From Euphorbia lathyris (Eukaryota; Streptophyta; Magnoliopsida; Malpighiales; Euphorbiaceae): a DNA stretch of 64,000 nucleotides. The stretch lies in NCBI RefSeq assembly GCF_963576675.1, contig NC_088911.1, positions 77,777,256-77,841,255 on the forward strand. Direction: 5' to 3'. Position 1 is the stretch's first letter. The number at the start of each line of letters is the position of its first letter. Below, in pieces: positions 11,136 to 20,908 of this stretch. The position numbers were made by a program, and so were the translations under genes. The notes beneath the pieces were generated by a model. It ran no database searches. It was not told the DNA's origin and saw only the letters and a program-made list of their open reading frames with translations.

Positions 11136-11655
11136 TTCTTACAAGGCGAGGGTGTTGGCTTTGAAGGCTGAGGCCAACCGTAGGGCCTAAAAGGGTCGAG
11201 GTTTTGGGCTTGTTGTACCATTTTATGCTTTCTAATAACCCACATGTGGTGTTTGTAATCTTTAGTGAAGTTGATTGATTATGGCTTTTCGGTTTGGGCG
11301 AGGTTTTAGTAGGAAAAAAAACTCATGATTTGTAACACTATGCATTCAGTCAATCATAATTATTCCATACATTCTCTTCGAATATATTCATGCCTTTATT
11401 TATTTACAAACAACAGAAATACTTAGCCTCTTATAAATTATTTTTATAATTGCTCAAGATATAACTACCGTTACCAGGACCTGCCTTTTTTCGGTTTTCA
11501 GATCCCAGCGATTTTTCGTCTCTCCTTTTACTATCCCAGAATTTTCAAATGAGTGCCCTTTCGGGTTTTCACTCATTGGGATGTCCCTTATTGTTGCATA
11601 GGCCGCCCTTTGCGGGTTTTCGACCTATCGGGAATTTTTCTTTCTTTTTTTTTTT
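11136..11655. other. Spacer between integrase end and antisense gene end
   Basis: About 520 bp with no gene. It has AT-rich sequence, then two similar blocks with CCCTTTCGGGTTTTC and CCCTTTGCGGGTTTTC, and a T run at 11645-11657 just past the integrase stop. It serves as the shared 3' region of convergent pol and antisense transcripts. Confidence 0.5.
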
Positions 11656-13023
11656 TTACGAAAAGTATTTCTTAAGCCTATCCAGATTGGTAGGTTCAGA
11701 GAATTCCATGCCGTCCATAGTAGTTAACTTCACCGCTCCTTTGCTTAGTATCTTCTTCACGAAGAACGGCCCTTCCCAGTTTGGCCTAAACTTGCCCCTC
11801 GGGTCGGTGTGCGTCACACGGATCTGTTTTAGCACCATATCCCCTTCTTTGATAGGGCTGACCTTGACCTTTTTGTTGAAGGCCCGGGCCATCCTTCGCT
11901 GATATAACTGCACATGGTAAAGGGCCTCCATCCTTTTCTCGTCCACCAATGCTAACTGTTCATACCGCTTCTTCACCCATTCCGTCTCGGGAATCTCTGC
12001 TTCTACTGCGATTCTCAACGATCGCTTTTCAACCTCAATCGGGAGAACGGCTTCTGCACCGTATACCAAGGAGAACGGCGTTGCCCCAGTTGACGTTCTA
12101 ACTGTCGTGCGATAAGCCTATAAAGCGAGCGGGAGCTGTTCGTGCCAGTTCCGATGCGATTCTACTATCTTTACGAGAATCCTTTTAAGGTTCTTATTAG
12201 CTGCCTCTACTGCGCCATTAGCTTGCAGACGATACGGAGAAGACCTATGATGTTCAATACCGTACTCTTGGAATAGACTTTTCACTTCTCCTTGAAACTG
12301 GACCCCATTATCCGTGATCATATGATGAGGCACTCCGAACCTGGTGATCAAGTGCTTTTCAATGAACTTCCTCATCTGTTTAGACCCTAACTTGCTAAAT
12401 GATTCTGCCTCCACCCACTTGGTGAAATAATCAATAGCGACTGCAATGAATTTGTGCCCATTCGAAGCATTAGGCCTCACTTCTCCGATAATATCAATGC
12501 CCCAAGCCGCAAACGGCCTAATGGGTGCTAACACGTGCAGTTCCATAGCTGGTAAATGATTATAATCTCCGTGGATTTGACAATCATGGCATTTCTTCGC
12601 ATATTCGTTACAATCTCTTTCCATGGTGAGCCAATAGAAGCCTTGCCTTATGATTTTCTTTGCCAATACAGCCCCTCCCATATGGGCTCCACAAATTCCT
12701 GAGTGTACTGACTCCATTGCCTCACGGGCTTCTCCCGCATCCAAGCACCTCAGTTGTAAACCATCGGTGTGACTTTTGTAAAGCAAGTCGTTGTGGATGA
12801 CGAACTGCTGTGCTAACCTTCTAATCACAGCCTGATCCCTAAGTTTTGATTCTGCAGGGTATGTTCCGCTCTTCATGAAGTTTACGATATCGAAATACCA
12901 AGGTTTTTCATCTGCCCCCAACTGCATTACATCTTCGTGGCATGGTTTGTGAGACCTCTTCAATACCAAAGGCTTCGAGGCAAGGTTCCAAGGGTTATCC
13001 CATACTGATACCAAAGTGGCCAA
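11656..13023 (-). pseudogene. pol: Tat2 integrase
   Basis: The zinc-binding HHCC region is seen as VHSGICGAH and CHDCQIH, followed by the catalytic core with Asp in WGIDIIGE, Asp in MITDNGVQF and Glu in GAVEAANKNL, so the DDE triad is present. The C-terminal part (MVYGAEAVLPIEVE... to LDRLKKYFS) ends at 11656; there is no chromodomain. A TAG at 12118-12120 splits the reading where relatives have Trp (LALWAYRT), and another TAG at 13042 separates it from RNase H in the same frame. Both fit single transitions. Confidence 0.9.
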
Positions 13024-13041
13024 AGCATCCGCTGCCTGGTT

Positions 13042-13755
13042 CTATGCTCGAGGAATGTGATAAAAACGACATTCGCTGAATTTCTGCGCCAATCCCTCCA
13101 ACTGGTCTAGGTATGGACGCAACCTTTCTTCCCTCACTTCCCAATTTCCCTGCGCTTGTTCGATAATCAGTTTTGAGTCGCCCCAGATTTCAACATATGA
13201 TAGCTTCTTTGCCATTGGGATCCTTTCTCCTTCTGGTGAGATAAGTAGCACCCCTACTCCGGCTCCATTCGAATTAACTGCTCCATCGAAGAACATTTTC
13301 CATGGTATAACTTCTATCGCGTTCAAGTTCTCATCGGGGAAATCATAGTTTATCTCTTCCTCTTCTACGTTCAGAGGTTGGTTGGCCAGAAATTCTGCTA
13401 CGGCTCTCCCCTTGATAACCTTCTTCGTTACATATTCGATATCAAATTCGGACAAAAGCAGCAACCATCGGGGTAGCTTCCCTGTTAGAGACGGAGTTCG
13501 GTACAGATACTTCACGGGATCCATCCGGGAAATAATGATCACTTTGTAAGATTGAAAATAGTGCCGTAGTTTCTTTGTTAGCCATACTATTGCCACGCAT
13601 GTCTTTTCGATCATGTTATACTTAAGCTCGTATTCCAGGAACTTCTTACTCAGATAATACACCGCGTGCTCCACCCCGGTGTCCCCTTCTTGGGCCAGCA
13701 TTGCCCCAATAGATCGCTCTTCGATTGCTACATAGAGGAGAAGCGGGTTTTCCAA
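13042..13755 (-). pseudogene. pol: Tat2 RNase H plus second (archaeal-type) RNase H
   Basis: The first RNase H part (IGAMLAQEG, VYYLSKKFLEYELKYNMIEK) is followed by the RPL-type linker and a second RNase H beginning WKMFFDGAVNSNGAG. In the second domain the sequence jumps from MAKKLSY to VEIWGDSKL, missing the roughly 25-35 residues that hold the conserved NNxAEYEA helix with its acidic residue, so this domain is deleted internally. The reading ends at TAG 13042-13044 where CAG is expected (PRAQNQAADALA). Its start is reached from RT by a one-base shift near 13750. Confidence 0.85.
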
Positions 13756-15190
13756 GTTTAGGCGGTCTCAGAACTGGTGGATTAGACAAGTAGTTCCGGA
13801 CGTTCTCTAAGGCTTGTTGACACTTATCATTCCAAATTGTGGGTTGATCCTTCCATAGCAACTTAAAGATCGGCTCGCAGATTGCAGTGAGTCTTGCTAT
13901 GAACCGACTGATATACTGGACCTGCCCTAGAAACCCCCTCACTTCTTTCTCATTCTTTGGTGCCGGCATTTCTTGTATGGCCTTCACTTTATCGGGATCT
14001 ACCTCAATTCCCCTGTTTCCGATTACATAGCCTAAGATTTTCCCCGATGAAACGCCGAAGAAGCATTTCTTCGGGTTTAACCTTAGTTTGAATTCTGCAA
14101 TTCGGGCCAAAAACTTCTCAAGTGCAGCGAAATGCCCCTCTCTTGTCTCCGATTTGACCATCATGTCATCCACATAAACTTCTACCTCTTTGTGTATCAT
14201 ATCATGGAACAGTGCCGTAGCCATTCACTGGTAAGTTGCCCCGGCATTTTTCAAACCAAACGGCATCACCCTATAGCAGTATGTTCCCCACTCAGTTGTG
14301 AACAAGGTTTTTGCTTTGTGTTTCTCGGCCATCTGAACTTGCATGTAGCCCATGAAACCGTCCACATTCGTGTGTAAGACGCTCGATGTTGCACTGTCGA
14401 TCAACACGTCAATATGAGGCAACGCGAATTCATCTTTGGGGCACGCCTTGTTAATATCTCTATAATCGACGCACATTCTCACTTTGCCGTCCTTCTTTAC
14501 GATGGGCACTACATTTGCGACCCAAGGGGGATAGTCGATTACTTCGATGAACCCTGCTTCTAACTGCTTCTTCACTTCTTCTCTGATCTTATCTGCCCAT
14601 TCTGGTCTTATGCGTCGGAGTTTCTGCTTCACGGGCTTCGCGTCGGGGTATGTTGGAATACGGTGAGGTACGATTGATTGATCGATTCCTGGCATGTCTT
14701 CGTACGTCCAAGCAAACACTATTTCATATTTTTTAATTATTCTCTCAAATTCTTTCCTCTCTTCAATAGTTAATTCTTGAGCAATTTGTATAAGTTTAGG
14801 ATTTTCATCCGTGCCAAGATTGAAAGTTGACATTTCTATTGTATTGATTTCAAATGTAGGCATGTTATATGAATGAGAATGCATGGAATGATCACGATCA
14901 ACATCAAGCAAGTAAGCAAAATCAGAATTCATTTCATTGATAGTGTTGGTGAGTACATCATCGGATTCAAATAAAGCAGTAATACAATTCTCATCATCAG
15001 GGTTCTCGGGTTTCTCATAAGCTTTGGAGGTACCGGGTTCATCTACCGCTCCCACAGTTGCTTCAATAGTGATCACCTGCTCCTCGGCATTCAGGTCTAA
15101 CATCATGATCTCCTCGACAAAGCAGCTCACCCCTCCTTTGCCCCAGCTGGTTACATCATTGAAGATCTCAAAGCCCGGCAGAATCTTTCC
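13756..15190 (-). pseudogene. pol: Tat2 reverse transcriptase
   Basis: Before the RT there is a retrovirus-like stretch (FEIFNDVTSWGKGG near 15165-15130, then an acidic linker). RT blocks follow in order: WVANVVPIVKKDGKVRMCVD, DINKACPKDEFALPHID, VMPFGLKNAGATYQ, YVDD (near 14175) and LNPKKCFFGV, GKILGY. TGA at 14225-14227 replaces the Arg expected after ATYQ; a one-base insertion near 13750 (GGAAAACCC) shifts the frame before RNase H. The upstream frame differs from that of gag-protease, which ends at 15151, so pol needs a shift or derives from an indel. No intron-sized gap lies between protease and RT, unlike classic Ogre elements. Confidence 0.9.
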
Positions 15191-16905
15191 TTCGGCGCTA
15201 GTCCATGACTCGGGAGTCCCCGAATAAACCTTTCCCTGCCCTCATTCACAAAATACTTCCTTAGGCCCACTTTTCCTTCATTACTTGCGTTGGACGGACC
15301 TCCCAGCTCATATCCCAAACCCCTCCGGGTTTTCTGACTCTTGAAATCCGGAAATTCTGGCAACCCTTGATGGTGTGCTCCCAAGCCCATACCGGGGATG
15401 AAACCCCCCTTCATCATTTTCACCACATCGGAGGTCATGCTAGACTCGTAGATCCCAGAAACTTGGAATCCGGAGAAAAGTTGAGGCTCGATTCCCAATG
15501 CCGCCACCGAACTCAATTTCTCAGCTCTAATTGTCACTATCTCCTCCCCGAAGGGGAATTTGATCATTTGATGGAGCATGGAGGGAACACCTCCCAACTT
15601 GTGGAACCATGGGCGTCCCAACAACACGGCAAAGGTTACCGGGATATCCAGCACCATGAATTCTGTTTCCTCCTCGTGCGGCCCCACTTTCAGCTTGGCC
15701 TTAAAAACTCCTTCGATGTGCCTACGGCTATCATCATAGGCCCTGATCACGGTTTCCGAGGCAGTCAAATCTCCTCTTTCTACCCCCAACTTGGACAAAA
15801 GTTTTAGTGGACAAACATTAATGGCCGATCCATCATCGACCATCACACAGCTAGTCTTCATCCCGTTAATTTCAGCTCGGATGTACAAAGGCTTGTTGTG
15901 AGCCTTCCCCTCTTCTGGGAGATCTTCGTCGGTGAACGTGATTTCGGCCTTCTTCCGGGCCATAATTTCCCCTACTAAAGCTGCCAGCTCAGTATCGGTA
16001 GAAATAACCAAATTCTGCAGCTCTTTCATCAGATTTTCACGGTGGTACTTGGAATGGCATAGGACTTCCCACACCGTAGACTTAGCTTGTGTTTTCTTCA
16101 ACTGCTCGAGGACTTGATCATCTGGCTTGGGAGCCGATCCTTCCCCTATCTCAGTCTCAACCATAGGTGCCTTTCCCTCGGCCACTCGACCTGATCTTGT
16201 CATGACGGCGATTTCCGGCTCATCATCAGATTCATCCCAAATATTGATAGGAATTCTCCGATCAGTATCCTCCTCGTCCGAGGAACTTTCCCAAATATCC
16301 ACAATCATCAGGTCCATTACGTGAGGAATGTTTGAATTCAAATAAAAGGGATCCGCTGATCCATACAAAGCCCAGCCTATCAAATCATCATAATCCCTGA
16401 GGGATACCCTACTCATCCTCCTCGCCGCCAACGGAATTGCGCCTCTCTGTATGCACATGAGCTGCACCTTATCACTCATCGTTTCATGACACTGCTCATA
16501 GTGGTGCCTCCATCTCCTAACATAATCCACGAATGGTTCCTCGGGGAATTGCCTGATCCTATCTAGATCTTCCAGGGATCCCGTCCATGGAACATACATC
16601 TCGTATCTCGCCACAAAAGCATCCCTAAGCGGTATCCAATGACCCATTTCCTCCTCTGATAGGCCTTGGTGCCCCAACAAGGCTTCTCCCATGAGGGTTT
16701 CTGGGAAATGTTCATGTAATTCACATTGAGGGAACCCGGCGTCATACATATGGTTGCGAAATATCCTCGCATGCTCAATAGGATCTCGGTATCCACCATA
16801 CCTAGGCATTGCTAACACTGCCTCGGGTGTTTCATAAGAGGGCGAGTCCGGGGTTTGCTCTGCCAGCATCCATATCGTATACTCTTTGATAAACCTCTTC
16901 GTCAT
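15151..16905 (-). pseudogene. gag-pro: Tat2 gag module D, protease and G-patch
   Basis: Residues 30-185 are a full capsid-like module (RDPIEHARIF, LMGEALLG, FVARYE, then FVDYVRRWRHHYEQ). An acidic, Ser-rich linker follows (190-330), then a retropepsin at about 335-445 with VDDGSAINV at the active site and VLLGRPWFH as the flap-distal motif. A G-patch-like stretch is at 496-535 (GGFIPGMGLGAHHQGLPEF ... RRGLGYE). The displayed Met at 16905 is not the real start: the frame continues upstream through module C across a TAG at 16912. The frame closes at 15151. Confidence 0.88.
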
Positions 16906-17127
16906 TGCCGCCTAGTCGGTCTTGACATGCATCGGAAGTGACATATACCACATCAACGGCTCACCCATCAGCGAATTACAGAACAAGCTGGTGATCTCTC
17001 CTTCATTAAAACCCAAAGGCCCCATGGCCGACAAGTAGAAGTGAAGATGTTCCATCGGATCCTTGTTGACATTATACTTACTGACCCTCGGTAACGGACG
17101 CCTTGATAGGTCCAATCTGTATCGCAA
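16870..17127 (-). pseudogene. gag: Tat2 gag module C (half module)
   Basis: This reads KDPMEHLHFYLSAMGPLGF, SLMGEPLMWYMSLP, VKTD, stop, then TKRFIKEYT. It matches the N-terminal half of modules A, B and D position for position. The TAG at 16912-16914 falls exactly where modules A and B have Trp (KRDWKEL, KHDWERL), so it is most simply TGG changed to TAG. Module B ends in another frame and C begins in this one near 17115, so a one-base shift lies between them. The second, RRWR-containing half is missing. Confidence 0.75.
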
Positions 17128-18973
17128 AGCGCTCTGCGGTCCTGTCCTTAGCTCTCTGGTACTTTTCTAGGAATAAATTTGACAACCGCTCCCAATCATG
17201 CTTACAAGATTCGGGTAACGAGTGGAACCACCCCAAAGGCTCGCCTATTAGTGAATGGTGGAACCACTGAGCAATCTCGTCCACTCCGAAGGATTCAACA
17301 AACATATTATGCATATATTCACGCAAGTGCACATCGGGATCCTCTCCACCACTAAACAGACCCAATTCTGGCACAATAGTCCGAGATGGCCCTTCCCCAG
17401 TCTCTTCGACACTATCTTCATCATACGGTGCTCCACCGTCCAAACCTTCATCCATCGGTTCACTTTCCTGTTCCTCGCCAAGGAAGGACACATATAGACC
17501 ATTTCCTACATTTCTCTTTTCGTCGGAGTCCAACAACTCCTCTTCATTTTCCTCGAAGGATTCCATCACTACACTTTCTTTCAGACCGACTCCGATTATG
17601 CTCACCCTATGATTAGGCAATGGATTACGCCTAGTGGAAGGGTTCAATGACGAAGGATCAGCTATCTTCTTTTCCTCAATCAAATCTTGGATCTCGTGCT
17701 TCAACCTCTCACAGTTCTCAATAGTATGCCCATAACTGCTGTGGAATTCGCAGTATCCCCTAGCTTGTATCTGCGGAGAAGGTGGAGCTTTGTTATAAGG
17801 AGTAAGAGCTTTCAGCAACCCCTTTTTCTGCAATCGTTCGAAAACTTTTGCGTAGGTCTGATCGAATTTGGCGAACTGCCTTTTTTCGATGGCATTAAGA
17901 TCAAGCACTTTCACTGCTGCAGATTCTGCACTCGTACTTGGCCCTCCGGCACTATATCCAGACTTCGTCCATTTGGTATACGCCTTTTTCGGTTCTCCAT
18001 CGCCTTCGACTGTCAAGGCGCAGCTATACATCTGACTGAAATCGGTGAAAGGCATATACCGCAACTCATTCTTGATATATGGCAATGTGTTGCCGATTAC
18101 CATTCGGATCTGATCTTGCTCGAGCGGTTTCTGTTTCATAACTGCGGCTTTGGCCCTCCATCTCCTCACAAAATCGGAGAAAGATTCCCCAGTCTGTTGC
18201 TTAGTGCTCTCTAACTCTTTCAAAGTAACCTCAAGCATGGTGTTGAAGCTATACTGAGCGATGAATGACTTTGCTAACTCCTTCCAATCTCTCTTCGTCA
18301 CCATTGGCAACGCATGAAACCATGTGAGGGCAGCCCCCTCCAGATAAGTGTTAAATAGCCCCAGGACTTGATCCTCAGTCAGGATCGTTTGCTTCATCAT
18401 GGCAACATACTGATTCATGTGAGCAGTAGGATCTCCAGTTCCATCGAACTTTTTCATGTCCGGGAGCCGGAATTTCAAAGGCAAAGCAGTTGCCGATAAA
18501 CAATTCTTCAAGTTATAAAAGTCTTGACTCCCGGAACTTCCCCCACGTAGATCCTGCACCTCCTGAGTGATGTGTTGCTTCCACTCCTCTTCCTTAGCTT
18601 TTTCTTTCTCAAGCTGTTTCCGGATATAATCCTGATAGTCGTCCTCATTACCAAAGCGGGGCCCATCGTCCACCTCGTTCTCAGCGTGCTTACTACCACT
18701 CTTGTCATCCTTCATGGCCAACTTAGCTATCTGGGCCACTATCGCGGCTAACTGCTCATTAATGTTATTCACAGAGTTTTCCAATCCGGCCACTTTTTCA
18801 TCGGTCGCAGACATACTGACGGAAGAATGAGTATACCAGGATGAAGATGAATCAGAAGCCACAATTGCCGATTCGGAACTGTCAATCTGTAACTGATCAA
18901 ACTGCCTAACTAGCCGACTGCTCTCACGGAACCACAATCGCTTAATGATGACGTCTGCGCGAACAGCATCCAT
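17078..18973 (-). CDS. gag: Tat2 gag, modules A and B
   Basis: A 631-residue ORF. Residues 55-80 and 115-140 are charged and probably coiled. Module A (165-320) is a typical gypsy gag capsid region: FDGTGDPTAHMNQYVAM, LEGAALTWFHALP, KRDWKEL, FVRRWRAKA. A zinc-finger-like CEFHSSYGHTIENC follows at 408-421. After an acidic linker (450-528), module B (530-610) repeats the first half: EDPDVHLREYM, SLIGEPLGWFHSLP, KHDWERL. The ORF then drifts out of frame into module C. The start Met at 18973 is the first in the open frame and is preceded by the ~1.9-kb leader. Gag packages element RNA. Confidence 0.85.
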   Translation of the reverse strand: MDAVRADVIIKRLWFRESSRLVRQFDQLQIDSSESAIVASDSSSSWYTHSSVSMSATDEKVAGLENSVNNINEQLAAIVAQIAKLAMKDDKSGSKHAENEVDDGPRFGNEDDYQDYIRKQLEKEKAKEEEWKQHITQEVQDLRGGSSGSQDFYNLKNCLSATALPLKFRLPDMKKFDGTGDPTAHMNQYVAMMKQTILTEDQVLGLFNTYLEGAALTWFHALPMVTKRDWKELAKSFIAQYSFNTMLEVTLKELESTKQQTGESFSDFVRRWRAKAAVMKQKPLEQDQIRMVIGNTLPYIKNELRYMPFTDFSQMYSCALTVEGDGEPKKAYTKWTKSGYSAGGPSTSAESAAVKVLDLNAIEKRQFAKFDQTYAKVFERLQKKGLLKALTPYNKAPPSPQIQARGYCEFHSSYGHTIENCERLKHEIQDLIEEKKIADPSSLNPSTRRNPLPNHRVSIIGVGLKESVVMESFEENEEELLDSDEKRNVGNGLYVSFLGEEQESEPMDEGLDGGAPYDEDSVEETGEGPSRTIVPELGLFSGGEDPDVHLREYMHNMFVESFGVDEIAQWFHHSLIGEPLGWFHSLPESCKHDWERLSNLFLEKYQRAKDRTAERFAIQIGPIKASVTEGQ

Positions 18974-20888
18974 TAGTATGTATGCATGGTTTTATATGCA
19001 TGATTTGTGGTGTGTGCGTTTATTTATTTACGGATATATAAGATAAGAAGAACAAACGTTAGTCTAATTACACGTATCACAACATCTCTCTTCCACCCTT
19101 ATTCCTCCACACACTCGATGGTCCAAGTCTCTTTCCTAGGATTTTGGTTTGGGGCTCACCTTGCGGTCCAGGGGACGCGTGATGCCGTCGATTATTGCGG
19201 AAAAAGTAAATCATCCATCAGACAATACAGTTCGTTTTGACGTATCAACATTCAGTGACTAAGATATCGACCAAATTGGATTGTCTTTTCAGAATAACTC
19301 GTCTTTCGTCATTTTGCGAGACGCATTAGTTTGGGTTTTGACTCCCTTTGAGCGCATCTCGGTTTTTAGACGTGGTACAAGTTATTCTTTTAGTTCAACC
19401 GTTCGTTATTGACAATGACTCGTTCCCTTTTATTCGCGTGGGTTCGTGTCTCGATTTTTGGATTACGACGGGATCTTTTGGATCTATCGAGAGACGCAAC
19501 CACGTGTTTGTTTAGTGATGAAATCACTTTTTATTTTAAGGAACGGACTCATCGCGTAACGTGTTTGTTTTTAGCGTTAAGAATCCGTTTGCTCGTTTTT
19601 GCTACGTGAAAAGACGGTGAGTCTTATTCGAGCGCATGGTAATCTTTCGGTTAGCAACAACTCTTTATTCCTTCCAATCTACGGGATATATCACCTTAGC
19701 GTGGTTATAGAAAATCAACGCTTCGTTTAATCGCATGCTTATTCGAAGCAGGGATATTACCGTTCTTTTTCATTTAGGCACGAGTTAAGCAAACACGCAT
19801 ATCGGGCCATATTTCTTGTAGTTTTGGTAACGGTCGAAATGATCGAGCCATTAGTTAAATCCACAGTCTCGTCCATATGGCACAATTATGCGGTTTGGTT
19901 TAATTCGGCTTCGTGATTTTTAAGCGGCGTATATACCAGTTCGAGACATGTATTTAACGATATTGGTTCATTTTCTTTAACTACCCTCGGGATGGATATA
20001 TATCGTAGATACAGAATGACTTTGGTCGTTTGTTTATTTTTGCTTTCCTTTTATTTTCTTAGTCACTTTTGCGGACACGTCCATTTCTCTCAAAACGACA
20101 CAAGGCATAACGTAAGAGTTCGTCTTTTATTCGGAAAGGACGGGCCACATTTGTGAAACTCTTTACGTTACAACGGGGTCATTCAAAACAGAAATGTTCT
20201 TTGTTTTCGTTCTGTCATAATCTCGTTTTATCCCAACCTATTTAAAGAATGTGAATAACGGCTACTGTTAATATAGTCTTTTGAATCGAGATATAACTAT
20301 CCTTGATATCAAAGCGACTTGAACTAATATGTGCTTACGTCACAACATATTTCCTGAACATGTGCCTTCTTCGGGACACGGAAAGGGACCAGGCGGGTCG
20401 CACAAGTTCATTTATACGAGATGACTAAGTCGTCTTTAGTTCGAATCGTTTCGATGTTTCGGGGTAGTTTGTACATCGGTTTACGAGTATATATTAACGT
20501 ATCGTTTCATTTTCTTTACATTTTTTAGGATTAGACACGTATCATGGCAATTTGAAAACACGAACTGATTCATTTATCACATCAAAAATAGTAACAGGTA
20601 ATCCTATGGCAACTTCTAAGGCTACTATATGCGGACACAGCTGATCATGGGACCTCACAGGACCGCACAAATTCGCCCCTAACGAATGGATGGGGACCCT
20701 TTGGCGCCTTACTGTAAGGGGGAACTTACACTAGCCTCTTTCAAGCGACGAATGGACTCTCGCTCGAGGTTTCGCGGAAATTACCCAAAAGGTTTGCAAT
20801 AATGCTTATGAATGCATACGAAAAGAAATAATACGATCCGTCCCCGTTAAGGGCTTAATACACGCCTTCCGGAATCAAATTTCTCGCT
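18974..20888 (-). other. Tat2 leader (5' untranslated region)
   Basis: About 1.9 kb between primer site and gag. It has no long ORF on either strand; words such as TTCGTTTT, CGTTTTAT and GGACACG recur without clear periodicity. Ogre-type elements carry an extra ORF here, but I see none. Confidence 0.6.
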
Positions 20889-20906
20889 TCCCCAGCAGAG
20901 TCGCCA
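20889..20906 (-). other. Tat2 primer-binding site
   Basis: On the minus strand, TGGCGACTCTGCTGGGGA lies two bases after the LTR end (CTAACA). It is complementary to a tRNA 3' end of the form ...CCCCAGnnGAGTCGCCA, which resembles plant tRNA-Arg. The tRNA assignment is from memory. Confidence 0.8.
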
Positions 20907-20908
20907 CT

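Noticed and set aside
11549..11902. Plus-strand ORF of 117 residues
   Set aside because: Shadow of the integrase C-terminal region on the opposite strand.
15131..15190. Ogre-type intron between protease and reverse transcriptase
   Set aside because: The two readings are almost contiguous and differ only in frame; no intron-sized gap exists.
18974..20888. Extra ORF1 upstream of gag, as in Ogre elements
   Set aside because: No long or coherent ORF in this leader on either strand.
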